DNA of 64,000 nucleotides from Silene latifolia (Eukaryota > Streptophyta > Magnoliopsida > Caryophyllales > Caryophyllaceae): contig NC_133534.1 of assembly GCF_048544455.1 (NCBI RefSeq), positions 35,216,217-35,280,216 on the forward strand, written 5' to 3'. Every line of letters starts with the position of its first letter. Positions within the stretch are counted from its first letter, which is position 1. The translations under genes were made by a program, and so were the position numbers. The notes below the pieces were generated by a model. The model was not told the origin of the DNA. It saw only the letters and a list, made by a program, of their open reading frames with translations, and did no database searches. Below, piece after piece: positions 34,891-46,997 of this stretch.

Positions 34891-36585
34891 ATGTCAACTT
34901 CCGGGCAAGGTAATAAGCGCACTAGAGAAAGGAGAGCACCGGTTCAACAGCCAGAAGTAATTCCTGAGGAGATTGTGTCTTCGGAGGATGATTTGTCCCC
35001 CTTAGACGATTATCCATTTATCGAATTTCGCGACAAAGCCCAGAAGGACAGGTTTGAATACCTGTTATCTAAGTCTATGAGTGCCACCCGATGCGTGGAC
35101 AGAGAAATTTTGCGCACATTGAAGATCGATGATATTATGTTTGGTATGTTTAACGAGATTGGGCTGCAGGGTCTTTTCACGCTCCACGAGTTATCTTACC
35201 CTGCCCTGACTCTTGAATTTCTGAGTTCTTTTACTTATTTGCCCAGTGATCACCTAATCAGATTTCGTTTGCTTAATGTTGAACGGTCTTTAACCTTTGG
35301 CCGTATTTCTGAAATCCTGGGATTGGATAAGCATACTGAAGGGGACTTGTATGGTGTTGGTGGGTTGTCTGCTACTCGTTATTTCCCTTTATTTACTGGT
35401 TATGCGGACGCCGACGTTAGTGCTATGGCTTTGTTAGACGTCCAACACGTCTGTCTTCGTATGTTTTTGAGGTATTTGAGTTATTTGCTGTATGGTCGGA
35501 CCGACAAGAGCAAGACCTTCACTATTGAGGTCTTAATCCTTGCTAGTTATCTGAATCCGTATCAGGAGGAGACTTTCCAATTCTCCCCCCCTGCTCTTGT
35601 GTGTTCGGCTTTTGATCGGATGATAGGGAGATATGGGAACCTCGATTGTGGTGCTCTTGTCACCAAGATTGCTAAAGCTGTTTGTGATTTTGCGGGTGGT
35701 GATCCATATGAGCCCATTGCTGAGTATGAGCCGCTTGTTGATGATGACCACCTTCGCTATGACATTTCTTATATTGACATTAGGAATGGGAAGGACCATT
35801 ACTGGAAGGTCCGGGGTGAGTCTTACATGCTTCTACCTTGCGCCCGTTTGCCTGCTGTTGACCCACTAGAGGAGAGTACGGCTGTGGAGCGACCCCCACC
35901 CGTTACTTATCTGATTCCTGAGGACCTTCTTGTCACTCTTCCTGGGTCTAGTACTACTACTACTACTACCGGCGAGCGCCGGAGACGTCGTGCACCCACT
36001 ACCCATCTGCCGGGTTCCTACCAGCCCGCTCCTCCTCCACCTCCTTCAGCCTATCCCACTTCAGGCTACGCTCCAGGTTACCATTTTGATCCCGTCGTTG
36101 AACGGGAAGTGAGGATGCATACTGGCATCAACACTGCTTTGACAGAGAGGAGGATGTGGGAACAGATGGAGGCTATGACTTTAGCTTCTGGGGGGCAGTA
36201 TGGCGGTGTGTCACCTTCTTACTACACTACTCCTGGTGACGACAGCCGCGTGTTCCATCTTTACGGAGTGACTCCTACGGAGTTTGGGCAGTTTAGCACC
36301 GAGTTTGGTGCGTTAGGCCGTCCCTTCTACACTCCAGTCCACCCCCCTCAGCCTACTTCTGTTTTTGCGGAGGACACCGACATCCCTTTTTCCCAGAGAG
36401 GCCCGTTTGGCCAGTTTGCTGCTTCTACTTCCACCGCTGATGCTCCTGGAGGCGCTCGTGGTCGAGGCCGTGTTCGGAGACCTACTCGTGGTAGAGGCCG
36501 TGGCCGCAGCGCCGTTCCTGATCCTGAGCTTATGTCCTTATATGCTGATATTGATGATTTTGATGATGCTTCTGGAGCCCAGTAG
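34891..36585 (+). CDS. Athila-type extra (env-position) ORF
   Basis: An intact 564-codon frame lies between integrase and the 3' LTR, the position of the so-called env-like ORF of Athila elements. It begins MSTSGQGNKRTRERR. It carries the helical block usual for ATHILA ORF proteins (LTLEFLSSFTYLPSDHLIRF, GRISEILGLDKHTEGDLY, RMFLRYLSYLLYGRTDKS). A Pro/Tyr-rich region at about residues 365-400 follows, then an Arg/Gly-rich tract near 525-547 (GGARGRGRVRR, TRGRGRGRS) and an acidic tail (LYADIDDFDDASGAQ). I see no signal peptide, no clear membrane anchor and no fusion peptide, so a true envelope is unlikely. The RG tract suggests RNA or nucleic-acid binding. It is the only long undamaged frame of this element. 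Confidence 0.85.
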   Translation: MSTSGQGNKRTRERRAPVQQPEVIPEEIVSSEDDLSPLDDYPFIEFRDKAQKDRFEYLLSKSMSATRCVDREILRTLKIDDIMFGMFNEIGLQGLFTLHELSYPALTLEFLSSFTYLPSDHLIRFRLLNVERSLTFGRISEILGLDKHTEGDLYGVGGLSATRYFPLFTGYADADVSAMALLDVQHVCLRMFLRYLSYLLYGRTDKSKTFTIEVLILASYLNPYQEETFQFSPPALVCSAFDRMIGRYGNLDCGALVTKIAKAVCDFAGGDPYEPIAEYEPLVDDDHLRYDISYIDIRNGKDHYWKVRGESYMLLPCARLPAVDPLEESTAVERPPPVTYLIPEDLLVTLPGSSTTTTTTGERRRRRAPTTHLPGSYQPAPPPPPSAYPTSGYAPGYHFDPVVEREVRMHTGINTALTERRMWEQMEAMTLASGGQYGGVSPSYYTTPGDDSRVFHLYGVTPTEFGQFSTEFGALGRPFYTPVHPPQPTSVFAEDTDIPFSQRGPFGQFAASTSTADAPGGARGRGRVRRPTRGRGRGRSAVPDPELMSLYADIDDFDDASGAQ

Positions 36586-38362
36586 TGACAGCTGGTCACT
36601 ACATCCCTCTCTTTCCAGCTGGTTTGGGGGAGGCTACTGCATTACAACTGGTATTATCTTTCTTGTTTTGTTTTATTGCATTTCTTTTTACCCTCTTTCC
36701 TTTATTAGTAGTGTCCTATAGGTTGCTGGATTTCTGTGTGACTGCTATGCTGTAGGCGTCACAATGAGGACACTGTGACATTTAGGTTTGGGGGAGTGTG
36801 TTTATTTCTGTTGTGTGCTTTTATTTATTGTTGTGTGAAAAAAAAAACAATCAAAATTCCAAAAAAAAAAAAAATTGAAAAAATTAAAAAATCCAAAAAC
36901 ATGTCTTTTATTTATTTTTGTTTATTTTGAGTCGAGTCATGGTGAATTGTATAGCAATGATGATAACTTGCTTTGTCTTTGCATTTGAGTCTTATTTAGT
37001 TGTCCATGTACATTGTTTTGACCTGTTAGCTATGATGAACAAAGCTCTTTACTCAAGTCTTGACCGTCACAATATGCCTTATGCCGAGTAGACTTGACTT
37101 TATTTTGTTGGTAAACCACTTAAATTTCTGAGGTCTTTAGAGCTTCCTAGGCCGGGAACATTAATAAACCGGTCTCATTGTTATTTAGGCTGATGAGTGT
37201 GGTCTCCTTGTGGTATATGTAATATCAAACTGCATAAGTGTGACATTAGTTTCTTAGCTTTCGCGCGTTCATTTGATTAAGTACATGTGGATAGGCGATT
37301 CTTACCGTTCAAATAAGCCTTATATCACCCAGTTTTGTTAGCCCGTTTGAACCATGTAGCCATTTTATATCCTATTTCTAGCTACATTCTAGAATTTGCC
37401 TACCTTTTCGGGACAGTCGCAGTTGTTTGAGCCTTATTGTCATAGCTACTTTGGTTGGGTTGGGACTTTTATTGTCATGTGGGTAGTAGCTATCTTTTTG
37501 TAACAATTGTGTGACCTCTTATGTTGAAAAGAGAATATTATGAAGCAGAAAAAAAAAAAGAAAAAAAGTCTCGAAAGAAAGAAAAGGAAAAAAAAAAGAA
37601 AAAAAAAGAAGAAAAAAAAGGAAAAAAGTTTCGAAAAATGAAAAGATTCAAAAGAGAAAAGAAGAGAAAAAAAATGTATGCTTCATTCAGTTTCGTTAGG
37701 AGGTCGTGTGTGGTAATCACTGGAGTCTAATGCACATTTGGAGAGCCTTTACATTTCTCTCATATGTTGTCAAAGTTGAGATTATTTCTCCAGTTGGATG
37801 TTTGATTTATTACTTATTAGTTTTGGCTGTTGGTCTAGAGCTGCGACTACCGTCTGAGCCCCACATATCCATACGTGCTTTTGCACAAGCCACTTCTATA
37901 CCCATGCCACTTTACCACCATTCTGTCCTTGATACATGTACTTGGTCTGTTTCGTGAATGCGTATTAGCTGGAGGATCTCTTATCACATTAGATTGCATG
38001 CATATCTCATAAGTTGAGTGAGTGTCTTATTTCTTTCTATCTTACATAAATCACCCATTATGAGTGCATGAGTGAAACCGCGAGAATCCGACAAAATGGT
38101 CTTGCAAGGTTGAAAAGTGTTTGGTTGAGTCTCGGTATTATGTCACATCTTGAGTAAGAGCTGCGTGAGTCTATTACCCGTGCTTTTGAATTTGTTTTAT
38201 TAGCACAACTTCGGTCATTACTTTGTTATAGATATGGACAATTTGAGTCTTGTATGTGCCTAGACATTTGCTCGAGTTATTCATTCACCATATGTTTGTT
38301 GTCCTTTGTTTTGGTCTGATTGCTTTGCTTGAGGACAAGCAAAGGTTTGGTTTGGGGGAGTT
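36586..38362 (+). other. Gypsy 3' untranslated region
   Basis: It holds no ORF of interest. TTTGGGGGAG-type polypurine tracts occur at about 36613, 36787 and, next to the LTR, 38351-38360. A purine-only low-complexity stretch of A and G lies at 37548-37672. Only the last tract is placed to prime the 3' LTR. Confidence 0.7.
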
Positions 38363-39548
38363 TGATGTATCACTTTCATATATACTTTTATAGCTCCCTT
38401 TACATCATATTTCGTACCGTTTCGTGCCTATTATATCATTTATATGCTTTATTTCAATGAATTGTCGAAATCTGCCGCTATTTTGTGTTTTGATGCGAAA
38501 TGACTCGTTATGAGTATGATCAAGCTAAGATTAGCATGGCGGAGACGGCATAGAAGAATACACGAAGCATGGCACGGGAAACGAGGAATCATGAAGACTA
38601 GAAGTAAAAGAAGAGAAGAAAGAACCTGTGAAGAAGTTCCTCGATCGAGTCATCACGACTCGATCGAGCAGTGTCCTCGATCGAGTCACCTCGACTCGAT
38701 CGAGGATCCTCTCAGCGGGTTTATTTCCGGAATTTCCTAAAACGTTAATCTTTTGTTATAAATTAAAGACTCGTGTTTTATTAAGAACCTACGTTATATT
38801 TTGCTAAGTATTGCTGGAAAACTCTCTTAAGAACCCTAATCTTCCTTTTGTATGGTACTAATCTTTCCTCTTTAATTAAATCATTGTTTTATGTTCTTCA
38901 ATTATTGTTTTCATCTTGCAATTATGTTTTCATCTTTAATCATGTTTGTTGTTGTCATTATAATCATGAGTAGCTAATCCCCTCATCTAGGATGAAGGGG
39001 ATCTAGGTTAATTAAGAAGGGAAAATCAATTAGTTACTATTGGTATATCATTAAAGTTGTTGTTTGATTGTTGTAATTCTTCTAGTTAATCACTTGAGGC
39101 CTGAGTTATTAATTAGTGTAGCGAATCGATCCTATCGCCGACCGGGTTAGAATTGATATAGGCTGCGATAATCAAATAGAAAGTATCTAATCATAGCGAC
39201 CGCATGTTAGAATCGATCTAAAGGGCATAATGGAGTCGACCGATCTTATGACCTTAAACAACTTGATAGATTTAGTAATTGATTGATAATCCCTGACTGA
39301 TTGACCTAGTGAACCTAATTCCTAGACTTTTAATAATATTGTTATTCATCCTCTATTTATTGCAATTAGTTTGTTAGAATCAACTCAAAACAAAACCCCC
39401 GAAATTGGTTACTTCTAGACAGTTTAAATACTCTTAGACTAGCTTTTACCGCCTCCCTGTGGATTCGATACCTGTCTTATCACTAGCTATTCTTGTTAGT
39501 CCTGAGATAGTTTTACTTTGATTTGGTAATACGACTTTAGCCACATCA
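38363..39548 (+). repeat. 3' LTR of the gypsy element
   Basis: It is 1186 bp and nearly identical to the 5' LTR. Differences found by eye are one A/G near position 50 of the LTR and several short changes confined to the CTCGATCGAG hairpin zone (38639-38725). Confidence 0.93.
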
Positions 39549-39553
39549 CCTGC

Positions 39554-40340
39554 TTCTTAATATCCTTCTTTATGCCAGATCCAAACAGCTTATCAGAAGG
39601 GCCAGACTTCATGCCCTTTCTGTTTCCAAACTTACCCTTAGATTTCCCGCTTACATGATGCACATGATGTGCCTGGGATAAGCCAATACTCTTACTTGAG
39701 GCATCGGCCTCATCTTTGTTTGATTCTTGCTTGCTTCGAACCAGTTTATTGGTCAATTCATTAACACTCCAAATTTCCTTAACAGTGTTGTAATGAAGAT
39801 GGAAAGCATCAAACTTATCGTGCAAAGAGCGATGATAAATCGGGCGAGGAACGGATCCTCAACTTTCATGCCCAGTTTTCCCAACTTAGTCGCCAGATTC
39901 GTCATGTGTAACACATCTGCTGCATGGTGGTTACACTCTCATTATACTTAGCGGTGGTAAGTTCGGACATAAGCCTTCCAGCCTACCGCTTTATGGTAGT
40001 CCGAAAGCGTTCCTTAATGATTTCCATGTACTTACCGGGCTGTATTTGACTGTCTCGAAATGGAGGACTTAATGTTTGGTGCGGTGGTAAGACGCAAAAA
40101 CTTTAGGCAAAGACTATCAGATTTCTTCTACCAGTTATACTCTTCAAGTACTTCTTTACTCGCATCGAAAGTTTGGTTCATTTGGAGCCGACTCGATAAG
40201 CACTTGATCGAGTTCAAGGATCCCTAAATAGAACTCGAGATGCTCTTTCCATTCTCAGTAATTAGTACCATCAAGTTGTGGAACAGCTTGGACACGGTTA
40301 TTGAGAGAGCTTTGCAACGGATCGCATTATGAACAATGCT
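39554..40340 (-). pseudogene. Outer Copia gag, N-terminal part, degraded
   Basis: On the minus strand the frames read VPQLDGTNY, then EWKEHLEFYLG, DASKEVLEEYNW and DSLCLKFLRL. Later MHDKFDAFHLHYNTVKEIWS (39825 on) leads into a basic Gly/Lys tail (KSKGKFGNRKGMKSG). This is a Copia gag (UBN2 type) cut off from its zinc knuckle by the gypsy insertion. Several stops and shifts are present, more than in the pol half. Confidence 0.75.
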
Positions 40341-40481
40341 CAAAACATTAGGCTTTGAGTTTAACACACAATAGCAATTATGACTAAGACTTGAAACTTA
40401 AATGAGTAACTCATAAACATTCATCAGGCAAGTATAGTATCTGTGGACAACCTACACATGCTTAATTACATAATAGAGTAT

Positions 40482-40594
40482 ACTCTCCTTAATGAGTGTT
40501 TCACTTTAATGTCAGGTTACCTGTGGGTAAAACCTTAATACAAGTTACTTTACTCTCCTTAATGGGTGTTTTACTTTAATGTCAGGTTACCTGT
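40482..40594 (-). repeat. Tandem repeat in outer Copia leader, split by inner Copia
   Basis: A unit of about 75-85 bp (ACTCTCCTTAATGRGTGTTT and TTTAATGTCAGGTTACCTGT, then GGTAAAACCT and AATACAAGTTACTTTA) occurs twice. A third partial copy resumes right after the inner Copia (49415-49443: TAGGTAAAACCTCAATACAA). Confidence 0.85.
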
Positions 40595-40598
40595 AGGT

Positions 40599-41587
40599 TA
40601 TTGGGGCTGGTGTCCTTTGCAGTTAGTGCAAGGACTTATAAATCTCTAAAAGGATCAAAGGGCATACTTTTGGTATTATTATCAGTTGATCCACGTTTAT
40701 CAATAACGGTTGGCTTGCTAGATAAGTTTGACGTTATTGTCATACAGATGGCGGTGATCAAATGGTCCCTAAAAGTCACACCTATAGGATACGTTTGAGA
40801 GACGTGACGGTATGAAAATACAGTCATGTAGATGCCAAATTTGACTAACCAGTTAGTCTGAGTTATTTGACTAATAATTAGTCAAAATGTGATGTTGAAA
40901 TATTTTATTTAATACGGATTAAATAAAAATGGCTAAGACGAATTAAGCGGTTAATTCGTAAAATTAAATATAAGCGATTTATATTTGATTAATGTATATT
41001 GGATAAATTAATTATACGATATTGTCTTTGTCGGACATGTATTAATAATTCAACTAATCCGTGGTATTAGTTGATGCTTTAATATCCGATAACCGATGTG
41101 ATTTATAATGAAACCGCGTCATATACATTTAGAATTTAACGAACCGGACCATGAGTTAAAACTAAGAGGAAGTGGAAGCCCACTTCCCCTTGGTGGTCTC
41201 GGTTTGGCCGAATTAGAGGAGACAAAAAGGAGAGCCTCTCCTCACTTGTAACCTAATTCATTTGCAAAACATTTTTAGGGTTTTGAGAAAATTGCCTCTC
41301 AAAATTCGGATCTCTCATCCAACGAAAACTCACAAAACGATCCTCTCAATATTGCAAGGCAATTAGAGGATTCATTCTAGCACAAGGGCATTTCTCGGAC
41401 AATCTTGGGTGCATCATTTAGGAGGAGATCTACTTTGATCTCTCATTGCCAATTTGCACTAGGACCGAAGGTTATTCCTTGATCTTTATCGTTTCATCAT
41501 TGTTTTTCGTTTATGACAATAATTTGCATATAAAATTTGCGTTATAATCCTATTATTAAAGGGTCTTATACGGATATTAACCCTACA
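40599..41587 (+). repeat. 5' LTR of inner Copia
   Basis: It is about 989 bp and ends AACCCTACA. The expected first bases TG are TA here; the 3' copy has TGTTGGGGCTGG. Confidence 0.9.
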
Positions 41588-41589
41588 AG

Positions 41590-41601
41590 TGGTATCAGAG
41601 C
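41590..41601 (+). promoter_or_regulatory. Primer binding site of inner Copia
   Basis: TGGTATCAGAGC, complementary to the initiator tRNA-Met 3' end, starts two bases after the LTR. Confidence 0.93.
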
Positions 41602-43532
41602 GAGGCCACGTAAATTTTTTATGTGATTTTCATCAACGATTTTTGAATCGATGAATTTTTGTTTAAAAATTTGGTGCGGCTGCCACAAATTTTCTCGGCA
41701 TTTTTTTTATATGCTGCGTTTTTTTTTTATGTTGGGAACCGTGTCTTGTTTACACGGTGGTGATTGTCTTTTGTTTTGTTTTCATTTTGATCTTTGCATA
41801 TTGTATTGTAATCGATATTCATTGCAATATGTTAAAGTTTTATCAAAATGATTGCATAAAATTTCGTGTGGCAATTTTTTTTTTTTGGGGAAAAACCGTG
41901 CGGCCTTCAATGGCCTGTTTTTCTGTTTTTTTGCATTGATTTGCGTGCCACACATTTTTTGATAGATCGTTCGATCTCTTGTTTTCAATCATTCTTTACA
42001 TGTTGTAATTTTAATCGATCATTATTGCAATATGTTAAAGATGTATCAATTGTAATTTCAATTCTATATGGATTAGATTAAATTGCAATTGGGTTTTTAC
42101 AAATCGTTTTGTTGTTTGATCTTTTGTTGATTGAGCCGTTTTTTTGTTCCTTTTGTTGCTCACGGTTTTCAGCAACATTTTAAAAAAATTTTTTTTTTTC
42201 GTGGTACTGTTCACTGTTCACGTCCAGCAGTGAGGAAACAAAAAAATTGTTTTTTTTTTTTCCGGCCTTTGTTGCATAAAACGGATTTATGCTCTCGCTT
42301 GATAGTGAAACGGTTCACCCACGTAAAATTAAGTTACTTTAAAACGATTTATAGTAACGGATTATCTCGGATTAAAATTAACTTGACTAAAGCGGTTTTG
42401 TCATATAATTTTAATTATCTTTGGTGGTTTGGATAAATTTAACACAATTACGGAATTATGTCACGAATAAATTTAAATTTTAGTTGATGCATTTTATTTA
42501 TCGTTTTTGATCATTTTGAATGCTTTTAATTACGTATTTATTTATTTTTACAATCGGTTGTAACCTAGTGTGGCCTTAGTAGAACGTGTTACCGTAATGA
42601 TGGAACATGGTCTTGGTTGTATTTTGAGATCTCGTATCTCCCTTTTTATTTCTTTTAATTACAGTTTTTATTTAGAATGCAAATAGGTTTATATTTTGTA
42701 AATTTTAATTGTAATTTTGAGAGGACTAAAGATGGAGACCGGATGCTCACTCCCGCTACATGGATCAAGATGGAACATCAAGAAAAGCTTCTCGGGTCCA
42801 ACGGTGGATTCCAAAGTTGTTTTATGTTCTTTTTATTAGGATAGGCCACACTAGGAATTTTTATTTACGTATTGCATTCATTTATTTATTTTATCGTAAC
42901 GATAGTATGCATCATATTCCGCCTAAAAACCAAACCACCTAATATTTGCATGAAAACTGACACATATAGAGGTCACGAGTTAGTTTTCTTTGACATTCTT
43001 ATGTCAGATGATTTTAAGCCATCACCCAAATTAATTCATTCACGCAGACGCTAGTTATTCGTTCACTTAATATGAATTATAATTTAGTTGATGGGATCTT
43101 CCTCGTATAAACAAAAATTGAGAATAGTCTTTATAGGTCAAACTCCAATAAGTCCCTTCTTCGTCGGTAGGCATAATATGACCCCTTCTACGTCGGGTAA
43201 GTTGGAACTGATTGACTTATTTTATCTCAACACTATGGTCACTCGTACGATCCTGTGATCATGGTGGACTATAGATAGGATTTACGGAAATCTATCGACC
43301 AAGAATTCTTACGGAAGAATTAGCTAAACAGTTGGCTTATCAATTTACAGAAATTGAGTCTTGGGATCACTTGTATTATTCTTGAGGGAGATCAATTATG
43401 CAAGTGCCATGAGTCTACACGTTAAAATGAATTTTAAATAGACTTAAATCACCTCGATGAGTTGCTTATTTCGTTTTTGTTTTTCTTTCTTTTTCAGTGT
43501 AGAACACGATCTATTTAACTGCTAATAACAAT
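41602..43532 (+). other. Leader of inner Copia
   Basis: A long untranslated leader. The segment ending ATTGCAATATGTTAAAG occurs twice (near 41822 and 42024). T-rich runs are common. ORFs of 60-100 codons in it overlap and show no motif. Confidence 0.6.
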
Positions 43533-44560
43533 ATGGCTGGTCACTTGAACGACCCAATGCCAAGTGCCACATTGGACCGTGAGTCCTGGCTTCGGATCTT
43601 CATGAATCAGATGAATCAGTCAACTCGACTGAAGAATGATGGATCAAACTTCGCGGATCGGGAGGCAAAGATTACGGAATGCCGCTGCCGCCGACGGAAG
43701 CTCAAATTCTCGCTTGAGCCCATGCCGCCAAACCCAGGCCCCACGGCTGGAATTAACGAGATCGACAAGTATAACGATTTCGCCTTGGAAGCGGGTGCGA
43801 TTAAAAACGTAATCATTTTTGCAATGGAACCCAAGTTGCAGAAACGCTTCATAGCCCAAGGTGCAAACAAGATTTTCACCACGCTCACCAAGGAATTCTC
43901 GAAAGCACCGAGAATCGTGACCTATGAGCATACCACTCGCTTCTTTGATGCGAGACTCCAGAAGGGCCAACCGGTTAGCCCACACATTCTCAGCATGATT
44001 GAGAATGTCGAGAACCTGGAGACGCTTGATTGTAAAATCAGCGAGAACATCGTGATTGACCGCATGCTTCATTCACTCCACGATGGTTTTTCGCAATTTA
44101 GAGCGAATTACTATATGAATGATTTGAAGAAAAGTCCCCATGAACTGCACTCCCTTCTCGTACAGACCGAGAAGGACATGAAATTCAGTGGGAGCATGAA
44201 ACAGGATGTTCTCGTTGTGTCAAACAAGGGCAAAGGTAAGGGCAAAGTTCAGCCAGGCCTAGCAGTAGGCAAACCGAAGTTTAAAAAGTCGGGTTCAGGT
44301 AAGAGTAGGCCTGGTGAGTCGAGCACCTCATCAGGCGCGACAAAGAGCAAGAATGAAAACATGGAATGCCATCATTGCCACAAGACTGAGCATTGGAGGC
44401 GTACATGTCCTGTTTATCATGAGGACTTAAAGGCAGGTCGTGTTAAACCTGTTGGTATGTCTTCTTCTTCTTCTTCTACTTTTATTCATATGATTGAGAT
44501 TAACCACGCAAGTTACGGAACTTGGGTACTTGATCGGGCTGTGGTTCTCATCTGTGTAAT
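43533..44560 (+). pseudogene. Inner Copia gag with protease start
   Basis: The frame opens MAGHLNDPMPSATLDRESW. The middle has the Copia gag block (KNVIIFAMEPKLQKRF, ENIVIDRMLHSLHDGFSQF). A Lys/Gly-rich linker and a perfect CCHC knuckle (CHHCHKTEHWRRTC) follow. The protease motif begins TWVLD, but a 1-nt loss directly after the Asp moves the remainder (SGCGSHLCN) into another frame. Confidence 0.88.
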
Positions 44561-44604
44561 CATGTGCGGGGGCTCGAAACATCGAACCCCTCGTAAAGGG
44601 TGAG

Positions 44605-46997
44605 GTGGACCTGCGTGTCGGGAATGGAGCACGAGTGGCTGCCGTCTCGAGGGGAACATACGTGATCCAGCTTCCTAGCGGATTTGAGTTATTTTTATAT
44701 AACTGCTATTATGTACCCAGTCTTTCCAAAAACATTATTTCGGTTTACGCACTTGACAAACTTGGTTTTTCATTTGTAATAGAGAATAATACTTGCATTT
44801 TCTCATTACACGATATGATTTATGGCAAGGCAGTCTCCATGAACGGAATTTATGTTTTAGATCAGACCACCGAAATATTACACGTAATGAATAAAAGGTT
44901 AAAGGTTGGTGACAAAGATCAAACGTATCTATGGCACTGCCGTATGGGACACATTAATGAGAAACGCGTAAAACAGCTCATCAAGAATGGAGCTATCTCG
45001 GCCTTTGATTTTCAATCATTTGGCACGTGTGAATCATGTCTCATCGGTAAGATGACTCGTATTTCCTTCAAAGGTGTTGGAATGCGCGCTGCTGACCTAT
45101 TAGGACTCATACACACGGATGTATGTGGTCCTATGTCAATCACCGCACGAGAAGGCTATAGGTATTTCATCACTTTCACGGACGATTTAAGTAGATATGG
45201 CTATGTCTACTTAATGAAGCACAAAAGTGAATCCTTTGAGAAATTCAAAGAATACCGAAATAGGGTACAGAACCTACTGGGTAGAAAGATTAAAACACTG
45301 CGTTCGGATCGTGGTGGCGAGTATCTTTCTCACGAGTTTGATCAACACCTTAAAGACTGTGGGATTGCCCTACGCTTAACTCCACTGGAACACCTCAATT
45401 GAATGGTGTGTCCGAACGGAGAAATCGAACACTACTTGATATGGTTCGATCCATGATGAGTCACACCGTGTTGCCTGACTCATTATGGGGTTATGCTCTT
45501 TTGTCAACCGCTCTAATACTTAACCGAAGTCCGTCTAAAACTGTTGACAAGACTCCATATGAACTATGGAAGGGAACGGTCCCTAACTTGTCCTTTATAC
45601 GGGTTTGGGGCTGCGAGGCTTATGTCAAGTGGAGACACGAGGATAAGCTCGGCCCGCGATCGGTCAAGACATACTTTATAGGTTATCCTAAAGGAACACT
45701 TGGTCATTACTTCTATTCGCCAACCGAACAACGTGTTTTTGTTGCGGCTAGTGCGACATTCTTGGAGAAGGAATTTCTCGAGAATGCAAAGAGTGATAGA
45801 ACCTTCGACCTGTCGGAGGTTCCAGAACCAAATACCGAGCAATCATTGGAGGAATCAATTCCTTCAATCCCGGCTGCGGTGAATATTCCTGAGGAACCTA
45901 GGAGGTCGGGAAGAGTCTCTATTCCTCCATACAGATACATTGGTATGGTCGAGGAACATGACATAGATGACGTTCTACTCTTAACGAGTAGTGAACCCGC
46001 AACCTATAAAGTTGCCATGACTAGTTCTGACTCAAAGCTATGGCTTGAGGCCATGCAATCCGAGATGGACTCCATGTATGAGAACAACGTAAGGGATCTT
46101 GTTGACTTACCTGCTAAGGTTCGTCCCCTTCAATGCAAATGGCTTTACAAGATAAAGCATTCTGTGGAAGGTCAACAAGATATCTACAAAGCACGACTAG
46201 TTGCTAAAGGTTTCACCCAAGTGCCAGGTTTGCACTACGATGAAATTTTCGCACCCGTAGTCATGTTACGTTCCATTCGGATTATCTTAGCGATTGCCGC
46301 TTTTCATGACTATGAAATTTGGCAAATGGATGTGAAAACCGCCTTCTTAAACGGCTTTTTGGAGGAAGAGTTGTACATGGTACAACCCGAAGGTTTCATC
46401 GATCCAGAACATCCTAAGAAAGTGTGCAAGCTTAAGCGTTCCATTTATGGACTTAAGCAAGCATCAAGGAGTTGGAATCATCGCTTCGACCAAGTGATAA
46501 AAGAAAATGGATTCACTCGATCGGTCGAGGAACCATGTCTATATATCAAGTCGAGTGGGAGCAAGATTGTCTTCCTAATATTGTATGTTGACGACATACT
46601 CCTGATTGGGAATGACATACCTCTCTTAACTTCGGTGAAAGTATGGTTGAAAAACCATTTCCAGATGAAAGATCTGGGTGAGGCACAAAGAATTCTGGGC
46701 ATCCGTATCTATCGAGATAGATCACGACGGATGTTATCTCTCAGTCAGGAGTCTTACATAGACAAAGTCCTTGAGAGATTCAGCATGACTAACTCCAAGA
46801 AGGGGTTTCTTCCTATGGCTCAAGGGGTGCATTTGAGCAAGTCTCAGGCACCAGAGACACCGGAAGAGAAAGAGCGCATGACACGGATTCCTTATGCTTC
46901 GGCTATAGGATCAATCATGTATGCCATGATATGCACACGTCCCGACGTGGCATATGCATTGAGTATGACAAGTCGATTCCAACAAAGCATCCGGTGA
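44605..46997 (+). pseudogene. Inner Copia integrase and reverse transcriptase
   Basis: 44605-45402 carries the late protease and integrase: YYVPSLSKNIISV, LWHCRMGHINEKRVKQL, CESCLIGKMTR, IHTDVCGPMS and LRSDRGGEYLS. A frameshift near 45395 separates the third catalytic residue (GVSERRNRTLLDMVRS). The frame 45399-46997 then runs through the RT: VDLPAKVRPLQCKWLYKIK, DVKTAFLNGFLEEELYM, KRSIYGLKQASRSWN and LYVDDILLIGND, to ICTRPDVAYALSMTSRF, and ends in a premature stop. Confidence 0.9.

Larger units (their letters stand above)
26833..39548 (+). mobile_element. Athila-like Ty3/gypsy retrotransposon, 12.7 kb
   Basis: LTRs lie at 26833-28022 and 38363-39548 (TGATGTATCAC to CACATCA). The target duplication CCTGC (26828-26832 and 39549-39553) lies inside the zinc-knuckle region of the outer Copia's gag. 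The order gag, protease, RT, RNase H, integrase, then a long extra ORF before the 3' LTR, plus the PBS TGGCGCCGTTGCCGGGGA, fits the Athila lineage. The LTRs differ at only a handful of sites by eye, so the insertion is recent, yet gag and pol contain many frameshifts and stops. Confidence 0.93.

Noticed and set aside
34891-36585. The extra ORF as a true viral envelope
   Set aside because: No signal peptide, fusion peptide or membrane anchor is visible. It fits the Athila ORF family.
37521-37730. Lys/Glu-rich 69-codon ORF
   Set aside because: It is a purine-only low-complexity tract in the gypsy 3' untranslated region.
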